Made by a program: the position numbers and the translations under genes. Shown here piece after piece: positions 1 through 6,544 of a stretch of DNA of 38,688 nt; positions within the stretch are counted from its first letter, which is position 1, and the number at the start of each line of letters is the position of its first letter. The notes under the pieces were generated by a model that saw nothing but the letters and a program-made list of their open reading frames with translations, made no database searches and had not been told where the DNA came from. The stretch comes from Lawsonibacter hominis (GTDB lineage: Bacteria; Bacillota; Clostridia; Oscillospirales; Oscillospiraceae), in NCBI RefSeq assembly GCF_014287895.1, contig NZ_JACOPP010000025.1, positions 1 to 38,688 of the forward strand. Reading direction: 5' to 3'.

Positions 1-22
1 TAGCTTCAAAGAAATTTGTCAA
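1..22 (-). promoter_or_regulatory. Partial leftward promoter (only the -35 box is inside the window)
   Basis: A perfect TTGACA (reverse complement of 17-22) points left. With the 17-bp spacer used by the four upstream copies, its -10 would fall just outside the window. It is the promoter-proximal member of a tandem series and the closest to the presumed stable-RNA operon. Assignment rests on similarity to the complete copies at 148-525. Confidence 0.5.
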
Positions 23-147
23 GAGCCTTCCTATTCCAATTGCTTGTCTTAGAAAGGACTTCTCGTCCTTTTCTGGTGCTTCAAGTTTCACGTTGTTTAA
101 TTTACAAGGTGCACGCGTCGTCGTCTTTACAGACGGCGGTGCGCTAC

Positions 148-176
148 ATTGTAGCACACTCGCTTTTGCTTGTCAA
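148..176 (-). promoter_or_regulatory. Leftward sigma-A promoter of tandem stable-RNA array (TTGACA-N17-TACAAT)
   Basis: Read leftward, TTGACA (171-176) and TACAAT (148-153) are separated by exactly 17 bp. An A-rich stretch lies directly upstream of the -35, like an UP element. It is one of five similarly built promoters in the first 530 bases, none followed by a coding region inside the window. Tandem near-consensus promoters of this type are typical of rRNA operons in Firmicutes. Confidence 0.75.
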
Positions 177-246
177 GCCTCTTTTCAGAACTTTCGTTCT
201 TCCAGGCTTTCATTCAAGCCGTTCGCTCTTGCAGCGGAACTTGTTT

Positions 247-275
247 AGTTTACCACGCTCTTTCGAGCTTGTCAA
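247..275 (-). promoter_or_regulatory. Leftward sigma-A promoter of tandem stable-RNA array (TTGACA-N17-TAAACT)
   Basis: TTGACA (270-275), 17-bp spacer, TAAACT (247-252), all read leftward. An A-tract (T6 on the plus strand at about 280-286) sits immediately upstream of the -35. The -10 hexamer is identical to that of the copy at 370-398, and flanking bases are shared, suggesting duplication. Confidence 0.75.
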
Positions 276-369
276 GAACTTTTTTCAGCCATTTTCAGGG
301 TTCTACCCATAAAAACGTTTGATTTCTGTTCTTTCAAAACCTGTTCCCTATCTTCAAGCGAACTTATTT

Positions 370-398
370 AGTTTAGCACTTGCGTCTTGCTTTGTCAA
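370..398 (-). promoter_or_regulatory. Leftward sigma-A promoter of tandem stable-RNA array (TTGACA-N17-TAAACT)
   Basis: TTGACA (393-398), 17-bp spacer, TAAACT (370-375), read leftward, with an A-tract just upstream of the -35. Spacing to the neighbouring -35 boxes is 123 bp and 127 bp. Confidence 0.75.
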
Positions 399-496
399 GC
401 ACTTTTTTCAAATTCCATTCGAAGGCCGTCCGGCGTTCCGCTCGGTATCTCCGCTTTTCCTTTGCGTTTCAGTGCCCTGTCGTAAGGCGCTCAGAT

Positions 497-525
497 AGAA
501 TACCAGCTTCCGCGGCAATTGTCAA
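497..525 (-). promoter_or_regulatory. Leftward sigma-A promoter of tandem stable-RNA array (TTGACA-N17-TATTCT), distal copy
   Basis: TTGACA (520-525), 17-bp spacer, TATTCT (497-502), read leftward, with an A-tract directly upstream. This is the most distal promoter seen and lies about 120 bp from the start of the divergent metA gene. Confidence 0.7.
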
Positions 526-645
526 CACCTTTTTTCGTTTTTCCCGGTTTTTCTTTTGCCCCGGTTTCCCGGTTGCGGTCGGCTTCCAAATATGATACCC
601 TTATTTTACTTTTATTATTGATCCAAGAAACCGGAGGGAGCCCTT

Positions 646-1560
646 ATGCCCATTAAAATTCCAGATTCCCTGCCCGCTACCGCAGTATTAGAGAGCGAAA
701 ACATCTTTGTCATGACCGAATACCGGGCCATGCACCAGGACATCCGCCCGCTGAGCGTGCTGATCCTGAATCTGATGCCCACCAAGATCGTCACCGAGAC
801 CCAGATCCTGCGCAAGCTCTCCAACACCCCGCTTCAAATCAAGGTAGAGCTGCTGCGCACGGCCAGCTATCAGTCCCAGCATACTGATGAGGACCATCTT
901 TCCTCCTTCTACACCACCTTCGATCAGGTCCGTGAACAGAATTTCGACGGCCTGATCATCACCGGGGCACCGGTGGAGAACCTGGAATTCGACCAGGTGG
1001 AGTACTGGCCGGAGCTGTGTGAGATCATGACCTGGAGCCGTACGCATGTCCACTCCACCCTCCATATCTGCTGGGGAGCTCAGGCGGGGCTGTACTTCCA
1101 TCACGGCATCCAGAAACGCACTCTGCCCCAAAAGCTCTTCGGCGTCTATGAGCACCGGGTACTCAAACCCAGTTCTCCCCTGTTCCGCGGCTTTGACGAC
1201 GTGTTCTATGCGCCCCATTCCCGGTATACCGAGGTGTGGGAGCAGGATATCCGCAGCACGCCGGATCTGGAGCTCATTGCCGCCTCCTCGGAGGCAGGGG
1301 TGTACGCGGCAAAAACGGAAGACAGCCGGCAGTTTTTCGTACTGGGCCACCCGGAGTACGACCCGGATACGCTGGCCCGGGAATACTGGCGCGATGTGGA
1401 CAAGGGTCTGGAGATCGCCGTCCCCGCCCATTACTTCCCCGGCGACGATCCCACCCGGGTGCCGGTGGTCCGCTGGCGCAGCGCCGGCCAGCTGCTCTAT
1501 ACCAACTGGCTGAATTACTACGTCTACCAGACGACCCCGTATGATCTGAAGCAGCTGTAA
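646..1560 (+). CDS. metA: Homoserine O-acetyltransferase (MetA/MetAS family)
   Basis: 304 residues, full length. It acylates L-homoserine in the cytoplasm, the first committed step of methionine synthesis. The class-I-amidotransferase-like fold is recognisable, with nucleophile Cys142 in ICWGAQA and the His235/Glu237 pair in LGHPEYD, matching the numbering of the E. coli enzyme. Residue 111, which in this family separates succinyl-CoA users (Gly in E. coli) from acetyl-CoA users (Glu in Bacillus), is Glu in GAPVEN, so acetyl-CoA is predicted as donor. The ATG follows a GGAGGG ribosome binding site. It is monocistronic and divergent from the stable-RNA promoter array. I see no SAM riboswitch or T-box in the 120 bp upstream, and no convincing promoter. 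No sulfhydrylase gene lies nearby. Confidence 0.95.
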   Translation: MPIKIPDSLPATAVLESENIFVMTEYRAMHQDIRPLSVLILNLMPTKIVTETQILRKLSNTPLQIKVELLRTASYQSQHTDEDHLSSFYTTFDQVREQNFDGLIITGAPVENLEFDQVEYWPELCEIMTWSRTHVHSTLHICWGAQAGLYFHHGIQKRTLPQKLFGVYEHRVLKPSSPLFRGFDDVFYAPHSRYTEVWEQDIRSTPDLELIAASSEAGVYAAKTEDSRQFFVLGHPEYDPDTLAREYWRDVDKGLEIAVPAHYFPGDDPTRVPVVRWRSAGQLLYTNWLNYYVYQTTPYDLKQL

Positions 1561-1907
1561 TCTTCCTTGCGCCGCATCTCCGCGCCAGGAGCCGCTCTGC
1601 GGGCGGCTGCACTCTAGCCTCTCCAGAAGGCCATCCCGCGCTTGCGCGCTCCCCCTTCACGCATCGGCACCCCAAGGGCGCTCGGGCACAGGCGCGGGCA
1701 GGCGGCGGAAGCAAATCAGAATCCGTCCCTTCCAGGGACACCGGGTTCCCCCGGGGCGGATGTGCCGCCACGGTCTGTACCAAATATGTGCCACCGGCGC
1801 CTGTTCTTACGCTGCGGCCCTGGGAATGACCCCTCTGATGAAATTTCTGCCGGCTGCTTGGCAAGAAGTCGGGGGGAAACGTTCGTGCAGCCTTTTCGAC
1901 AAGCTGA
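1561..1907. other. GC-rich intergenic stretch, no gene recognised
   Basis: About 350 bases between metA and the terminator-like hairpin. No reading frame with family resemblance, tRNA or promoter was found. The part at 1571-1710 shares scattered blocks with the intergenic region at about 11783-11890, for example TCTCCGCGCCA and a CGCGCTCCCC(C)TT block, followed by GCGGGC(A/G)GGCG-type sequence. This may be a degenerate dispersed repeat or a decayed reading frame. Confidence 0.4.
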
Positions 1908-1945
1908 GGGCGGGGCCCGCACAGATGTGCGGGCCCCGCCCTTTT
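1908..1945. terminator. Strong hairpin between convergent metA and flavodiiron gene
   Basis: A perfect 15-bp GC-rich stem (1908-1922 with 1927-1941) and a 4-base loop are followed by TTTT on the plus strand. It lies 350 bp after metA and 10 bp after the flavodiiron stop codon. On the minus strand the U-tract is poor, so it is best as a plus-strand terminator but probably acts as a two-way barrier. Confidence 0.75.
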
Positions 1946-1955
1946 ACCGGTCTGC

Positions 1956-3170
1956 TTATGTGCGCATGGAGTCCATGATGGCATCGGCCAGAGTGTCCAG
2001 CTCCACCGCCTTGTCGGCGTGGAGCGAAGAGGCCATGGACAGACGCTCGTTGAGCACGGTCATGTTCTTCATTTCCTCATCAATGAACTTCTGCATCAGG
2101 TCCCCGGACTTGCAGGCCCAGGAGCCGTTCTCGACGAGAGCGAAGGTGCGGTTTTGCAGGTTGAGCGCCTTCATGTCCGCGAGGAAGTTGTGCATGACCG
2201 GATAGATCCCCAGGTTATAGGTCACGCTGGCCAGCACGATATGGCTGTACTTGAACGCCTCGGAGATCAGATAGGAGACGTGGGTATTGGATACGTCGTA
2301 AACGGCCACCTTGGTGCAGCCCTTCTCGCACAGGCGGGCGGCCAGGGCCTGGGCGGCGGCCTCGGTATTTCCATACATGGAGGCATAGGCGATCATGACG
2401 CCCTGCTCCTCCGGCGCGTAGCGGCTCCATTTGTCGTATTTGTCGATCAGATAGCCCAGGTCGGAGCGCCATACGGGCCCATGGAGGGGACAGACGAACT
2501 TGATCTGGTCCAGAATGCCCGCGGCCTTGCCCAGCAGCTTCTGGACATGGGGGCCGTATTTGCCCACGATGTTGGTGAAATAACGCCGCGCCTCGTCCAG
2601 CCAGTCCCGGTCGAACGCCACCTCGTCATTAAAAAGCTTGCCGTCCAGAGCAATAAAGGAGCCGAAGGCGTCGGCGGAGAAAAGCGCTCCATTCGCGCGG
2701 TCAAAGGTGAGCATCGCTTCCGGCCAGTGAACCATGGGGGCGGCAATGAAGGTGACGGTATGCCCGCCGAAGGTGCAGGTATCCCCCTCCTTGACCTCCA
2801 CCAGCTCATGACCGTCCACGTGGAAGCCGAACTGGCGCATAAGCATGAAGGCCTTTTCGGTGGCGATGAGCTTCAGATTGGGATAGCGCCGCAGCAGCTC
2901 CTCGATGGAGGCCCCGTGATCCGGCTCCATATGGTTGATGACCAGGCAGTCCAGCGCCCGCTCGCCCAGCAGGTGCTCCAGATTCTCCAGCAGCTGGCGG
3001 CAGGCCGACCAATCCACCGTGTCGAAGAGCACGCTCTGCTCATCCAGCAGGAGGTAGGCGTTGTAGGAGACGCCCCTGGGGATGGGATGGATATTTTCGA
3101 ACAGAGTCGTCCTGTGGTCGTTGGCGCCTACCCAATACAGATCTTTCGTCACTTCGCGTACGCAGTACAT
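1956..3170 (-). CDS. Flavodiiron protein (FprA type; rubredoxin:O2/NO oxidoreductase)
   Basis: 404 residues from an ATG placed 8 bp after AAGGAGG; an upstream in-frame ATG lacks a site. The N-terminal metallo-beta-lactamase-like domain (about 1-250) carries all expected diiron ligands: His80, Glu82, Asp84 and His85 in HMEPDH, then His148, Asp167 and His230. The C-terminal flavodoxin domain (about 256-400) has the FMN phosphate loop SMYGNTEAA. The family reduces O2 to water or NO to N2O in the cytoplasm of anaerobes, usually taking electrons from rubredoxin. It starts 20 bp after a gene whose product ends in a rubredoxin domain, so the electron donor is probably encoded next door. Whether O2 or NO is the physiological substrate cannot be read from sequence. 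Confidence 0.93.
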   Translation of the reverse strand: MYCVREVTKDLYWVGANDHRTTLFENIHPIPRGVSYNAYLLLDEQSVLFDTVDWSACRQLLENLEHLLGERALDCLVINHMEPDHGASIEELLRRYPNLKLIATEKAFMLMRQFGFHVDGHELVEVKEGDTCTFGGHTVTFIAAPMVHWPEAMLTFDRANGALFSADAFGSFIALDGKLFNDEVAFDRDWLDEARRYFTNIVGKYGPHVQKLLGKAAGILDQIKFVCPLHGPVWRSDLGYLIDKYDKWSRYAPEEQGVMIAYASMYGNTEAAAQALAARLCEKGCTKVAVYDVSNTHVSYLISEAFKYSHIVLASVTYNLGIYPVMHNFLADMKALNLQNRTFALVENGSWACKSGDLMQKFIDEEMKNMTVLNERLSMASSLHADKAVELDTLADAIMDSMRT

Positions 3171-3190
3171 GTTCGTTCCTCCTTCTGCGT

Positions 3191-5098
3191 TCATGCCCGG
3201 ATGAACTGATGCTTGCCCTCCGCGCATTCCGGGCAGACCCAGTCCTCAGGCAGCTTTTCAAACAGGGTGCCGGGGGCGATCTCAGCGTCCTCGTCGCCCA
3301 ATTCAGGAATGTATTCATAACCACAGCCGCCGCAGATATACCGGGGCCCAATGGGCTCGGCCCTGGGAGGCTGGGGCCGCTTCATCTTGACCATGGGGGG
3401 CGCGCTCTGTTTCTTGCCGGTGCCAAGGGCCTCGGCCAGAAGGGGCAGGACCTCGTTCACGTCGCCCACGATGCCGTAGTCGCAGTTTTTGAAGATGGGG
3501 GCGTTTCCGTTCTTGTTGATGGCCACGATGGTAGAGGCGTCCTTGATGCCCTTGAGATGCTGCGTGGCGCCCGAGATGCCGCAGGCGATGTACAGGTTGC
3601 CGGTAAACTTCTGTCCGGACATGCCCACATAGCGGTCCAACGAGACGTATTTCAGCGTCTCCGCCACAGGGCGGGAGGAGCCGATGGCCGCGCCGGCAGC
3701 GTGGGCCAGCGCCTCAATGAGCTTCATGTTCTTCTGCGGCCCGATGCCCTTACCGGCGGAGACCACCCGCTCGGCCTGGGGGATGGGGGTATCGGCGGGG
3801 ATGCCCACCGTAAAGTCGTAGCCGTCCTTCTTCAGCGCCTGGACCAGCGCGTCCACGCTCTCCTGCGCGTCTCCCTTGAAGAGGATCTTCTTGCGCACGC
3901 CGGTGACGGGCGCGGGCTTCTTGGGCCGGCTGGAGGAGCCGCCCTCGCTCTTGGGTGCCTTGCCCAGGATATGGGAGGCGATGACCACCCGCTGGATCTC
4001 GTTGGTCCCCTCATAGATCGTGGTGATCTTGGCGTCGCGGTACATGCGCTCCACATCCATGCCCTTGAGGTAGCCGGTGCCGCCGTAGATCTGCAGGGCG
4101 TCGTTGGTCACCTCCAGCGCGATATCGGAGGCGTACTGCTTGGCCATGGCGGACTCCATGCCGTAGGGCTCGTGGCGCTCCTTCAGGTCGGCGGCGGAAT
4201 AGACCAGCAGCCGGGCGCAACGGAGCTTGGTGGCCATGTCGGCCAGCTTAAAGGAGATCGCCTGCTGGAAGCCAATGGGTTTTCCGAACTGTACCCGCTC
4301 CTTGGCGTACTCCACTGCGGACTCGTAAGCCCCCTGGGCGATGCCCAGCGCCTGGGCCGCAATGCCGATCCGCCCGCCGTCCAGGGTGGCCATGGCGATC
4401 TTGAAGCCGTCGCCCTCCCGGCCCAGCAGGTTTTCCTTGGGCACCTTTACATCGTTGAAGATCAGCTCCGCCGTAGTGGAGGACCGGATTCCCATTTTAT
4501 CATAATGATCGCCAAATTCAAAGCCCTTCCAGCCTTTTTCCACAATAAAAGCTGAAATGCCCCGGGTACCGATATCGGGCGTGGTGACGGCGAAAACCAC
4601 GTAGGTGTCCGCCTTGGGGGCGTTGGTGATGAAAATCTTGCCCCCGTTGAGGACGTAGTGGTCCCCCCGGTCCACGGCGGTGGTCTCGGTGCCGCCGGCA
4701 TCCGAACCCGCGTTTGGCTCGGTCAGGCCGAAGGCGCCGATCTTCTCGCCCCTGGCCAGGGGAACCAGATACTTGCGCTTCTGCTCCTGCGTCCCGTAGG
4801 CGAAGATAGGCCAGGAGCCCAGGGACACGTGGGCGGACAGGATGACGCCCGCGCCTGCGTCCACCCGGGCCAGTTCTTCCACGGCGATGGCGTAGCTGAG
4901 CATGTCCAGTCCCGCGCCCCCGTATTCCGCCGGGTAGGGAATGCCCATCAGGCCCATCTCCCCCAGCTTCTTGACCGCCTCGTCCGGGAACTGGTTGCCC
5001 TGGTCCAGGGTAAATGCGACGGGCTTGATCTCGCGCTCCGCAAACGCGCGGAGCTTGGCGCGCAGCGCCTCGTGGTCCTGTGTGGTCTGGAACAACAT
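3191..5098 (-). CDS. Acyl-CoA dehydrogenase / EtfA C-terminal domain / rubredoxin fusion
   Basis: 635 residues; the ATG is set by AAGGAGGT 8 bp upstream. Three parts are visible. (1) A full acyl-CoA dehydrogenase (1-380) with flavin-site segment LTEPNAGSDAGG, RVQFGKPIGFQQA, and the catalytic base Glu363 in YEGTNEIQ, as in short-chain enzymes. (2) A Pro/Lys/Ser linker, then an EtfA-like C-terminal FAD domain (about 400-560) with VSAGKGIG, VGMSGQ and ACGISGATQHLKG. (3) A rubredoxin (about 587-632) with Cys589/Cys592 and Cys622/Cys625 in ICGGCG and VCPEC. The N-terminal domain of EtfA and all of EtfB, which normally handle NADH and bifurcation, are absent. First gene of a two-gene unit with the flavodiiron protein, under a promoter containing an Rrf2-type palindrome. 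Inference: electrons pass from acyl-CoA through two FADs to Fe(Cys)4 and then to the flavodiiron protein. Confidence 0.93.
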   Translation of the reverse strand: MLFQTTQDHEALRAKLRAFAEREIKPVAFTLDQGNQFPDEAVKKLGEMGLMGIPYPAEYGGAGLDMLSYAIAVEELARVDAGAGVILSAHVSLGSWPIFAYGTQEQKRKYLVPLARGEKIGAFGLTEPNAGSDAGGTETTAVDRGDHYVLNGGKIFITNAPKADTYVVFAVTTPDIGTRGISAFIVEKGWKGFEFGDHYDKMGIRSSTTAELIFNDVKVPKENLLGREGDGFKIAMATLDGGRIGIAAQALGIAQGAYESAVEYAKERVQFGKPIGFQQAISFKLADMATKLRCARLLVYSAADLKERHEPYGMESAMAKQYASDIALEVTNDALQIYGGTGYLKGMDVERMYRDAKITTIYEGTNEIQRVVIASHILGKAPKSEGGSSSRPKKPAPVTGVRKKILFKGDAQESVDALVQALKKDGYDFTVGIPADTPIPQAERVVSAGKGIGPQKNMKLIEALAHAAGAAIGSSRPVAETLKYVSLDRYVGMSGQKFTGNLYIACGISGATQHLKGIKDASTIVAINKNGNAPIFKNCDYGIVGDVNEVLPLLAEALGTGKKQSAPPMVKMKRPQPPRAEPIGPRYICGGCGYEYIPELGDEDAEIAPGTLFEKLPEDWVCPECAEGKHQFIRA

Positions 5099-5135
5099 TT
5101 GGGTAACCTCCTTCTGCAATGCATACGGTATGCCT

Positions 5136-5163
5136 ATATTAGATAAATTTTATCTAAATTCAA
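5136..5163 (-). promoter_or_regulatory. Promoter and palindromic operator of the acyl-CoA dehydrogenase fusion/flavodiiron operon
   Basis: Read leftward, TTGAAT (5158-5163) and TAATAT (5136-5141) are 16 bp apart. The spacer is filled by the 19-bp perfect palindrome TTAGATAAA-T-TTTATCTAA (5139-5157). A dimer bound here would block RNA polymerase. The adjacent Rrf2-family gene and the related site in its own promoter point to that protein as the binder (inference). Confidence 0.8.
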
Positions 5164-5187
5164 CGTAAAAGGCACGGTGCCCCGCCC

Positions 5188-5586
5188 TCATGCCAAAAGC
5201 TCCTCCAGGCTGTGCGCATGCAGCTGCGCATCCAAGCGGCGCTGGATTTCCCCCAGCCTTGCGTGGACCGAGCAGCCGCCATGCGCGGCCCGCCAGGGGC
5301 AGGCATATTCCGCCTCCATGCAGGAGCTGATGTTGCTGTCTTCCTCCATGGCGCGCAGCAGGTCGTACAACGTGGTCTGCGTCAAGTCCGCCGTCAGCCG
5401 GCAGCCGCCCTCAGCCCCCCGGGATACCTGCACCATACCGGCTGCCGAGAGCTTCTTGACGATTTTGTAGGCAAAGGGCTGGGGCACCATCTCCCGCCGG
5501 GCCAGCTCGCCCACGCTGTACTGCTCCCCGTCCCGCAGCGTGCGCAGCAGGCGCAGTGCATAGTCGCTTTCCCGCGTGATGAGCAT
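5188..5586 (-). CDS. Rrf2-family transcriptional regulator with three cluster-type cysteines
   Basis: 132 residues from an ATG after AGAAGGAGG. The N-terminal winged helix-turn-helix (about 1-65; MLITRESDYALRLLRTL and the recognition helix region VPQPFAYKIVKKL) is typical of Rrf2/IscR/NsrR proteins. Cys89, Cys96 and Cys105 (C-x6-C-x8-C) sit where IscR and NsrR hold their iron-sulfur cluster, so an Fe-S or thiol redox sensor is likely. It lies directly upstream of the fusion/flavodiiron operon on the same strand, with the palindromic operator in the roughly 90-bp gap, and a degenerate copy of the site overlaps its own -35. Autoregulation and repression of the operon are inferred. The signal (O2, NO, Fe-S status) is unknown. 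Confidence 0.9.
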   Translation of the reverse strand: MLITRESDYALRLLRTLRDGEQYSVGELARREMVPQPFAYKIVKKLSAAGMVQVSRGAEGGCRLTADLTQTTLYDLLRAMEEDSNISSCMEAEYACPWRAAHGGCSVHARLGEIQRRLDAQLHAHSLEELLA

Positions 5587-5614
5587 GACCCCCGCCTCCT
5601 TCTGTTCTGACGTT

Positions 5615-5644
5615 ACCTTATCATATTGGATAAATTTTGTCAAG
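5615..5644 (-). promoter_or_regulatory. Promoter and imperfect operator of the Rrf2 regulator gene
   Basis: TTGACA (5638-5643, read leftward), a 17-bp spacer and a weak TAAGGT (5615-5620) preceded by TGA (extended -10). Positions 5626-5644 (TTGGATAAATTTTGTCAAG on the plus strand) match the perfect palindrome at 5139-5157 in 15 of 19 positions and cover the -35. This fits negative autoregulation. Confidence 0.65.
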
Positions 5645-5680
5645 TATTATTCCTCCAATTGGTATGCAAAAACAAAACGG

Positions 5681-5709
5681 TTGAAATACCCGCGCAATTC
5701 CGATACTAT
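5681..5709 (+). promoter_or_regulatory. Sigma-A promoter of the HD-domain gene
   Basis: TTGAAA (5681-5686), 17-bp spacer, TACTAT (5704-5709), about 40 bp before the ATG at 5751. It is divergent from the Rrf2 promoter; no Rrf2-like palindrome overlaps it. Confidence 0.75.
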
Positions 5710-5750
5710 GGACGTGTGACCGATCCAATTTGGAACAGGAGGCGCTCCCC

Positions 5751-6413
5751 ATGAACATCACTTATGAAGACGTACGTCAGAATCCGGAGGTACGCACCTA
5801 CATCACGCAGGCGGACCGTTCCCTGCTGGCCCGGGGCTTCACGGAGCACAGCTTTGCCCATGTGACCCGCTGCGCCGAGACCGCCGCCGCTATTCTGGCA
5901 CAGCTAGGGTACGGTTCTCAGGATACCGAGCTGGCCCGCATCGCCGGGTTTATCCACGACATCGGCAATGTGGTCAACCGCCACGACCATGCCCTTACCG
6001 GCGGAGTGATGGCCTTCCGCATCCTGGACAAAATGGGAATGGAGCCGGAGCAAACCGCCGCCGTGATCACCGCCATCGGCAACCACGACGACGCTACCGC
6101 CTTCCCGGTCAACCCCATCGCCGCCGCCCTCATCCTGGCCGACAAGACCGACGTGCGCCGCAGCCGGGTACGCAATAAAGAACACCAGAGCTTCGATATC
6201 CACGACCGGGTCAATTATGCCGCCGAGCGCTCGGATCTGGAGCTGGATGCGCAGCGGCGCACCATCACCCTGTCCCTGACCATCAACACGGAATTCTGCG
6301 CCGTCATGGATTATTTTGAGATCTTTCTGGAGCGGATGCTCCTGTGCCGCCGGGCGGCGGAGTTTCTGGAGCTGACCTTCAAGCTGGACATCAACGGACT
6401 CAATCTGCTCTGA
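5751..6413 (+). CDS. HD-domain metal-dependent phosphohydrolase family protein
   Basis: 220 residues; ATG after AGGAGG. The HD superfamily metal ligands are visible: His37 (HSFAHV), His69-Asp70 in GFIHDIGN, nearby His78/His80, His112 in NHDD, and Asp131 in ADKTDVRRSR. The C-terminal third (about 165-220) is unassigned. No membrane segment or partner domain is seen. HD proteins hydrolyse phosphate esters of nucleotides or second messengers; the substrate here cannot be stated. The gene is monocistronic, with its own promoter and a perfect hairpin terminator. Cytoplasmic location is expected. Confidence 0.8.
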   Translation: MNITYEDVRQNPEVRTYITQADRSLLARGFTEHSFAHVTRCAETAAAILAQLGYGSQDTELARIAGFIHDIGNVVNRHDHALTGGVMAFRILDKMGMEPEQTAAVITAIGNHDDATAFPVNPIAAALILADKTDVRRSRVRNKEHQSFDIHDRVNYAAERSDLELDAQRRTITLSLTINTEFCAVMDYFEIFLERMLLCRRAAEFLELTFKLDINGLNLL

Positions 6414-6445
6414 TCCGCCCGGCCTTGCAGCACGGGTCAAACCAG

Positions 6446-6493
6446 AATCGGGCGCGGCCGGCCGGCCGCGCCCGATTGCCGATCTTGTTTTTT
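6446..6493 (+). terminator. Terminator of the HD-domain gene
   Basis: A perfect 32-base inverted repeat (6446-6477; 16-base arms without spacer) with a T-rich stretch ending in T6 at 6488-6493. It starts 33 bp after the stop codon. Confidence 0.8.
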
Positions 6494-6544
6494 CCGACCC
6501 CACACGCAGCGGAGGGTTTCCGCGCAAGTTCCCCCAGACACAGC

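Noticed and set aside
1..530. CRISPR-like array because of regularly recurring GTCAAG...TTTTTTCA blocks
   Set aside because: The repeats are short promoter hexamers with A-tracts at 99-154-bp spacing; there are no identical 24-40-bp repeats and no cas genes.
526..645. SAM riboswitch or T-box before metA
   Set aside because: The leader is too short, has no conserved riboswitch core or anti-terminator, and no terminator hairpin.
3171..3227. Nineteen extra N-terminal residues of the flavodiiron protein
   Set aside because: They overlap the stop of the upstream gene, and AAGGAGG positions the start at 3170.
3209..4555. A 448-codon plus-strand frame opposite the acyl-CoA dehydrogenase fusion
   Set aside because: No family resemblance or ribosome binding site; the opposite frame is unmistakably coding.
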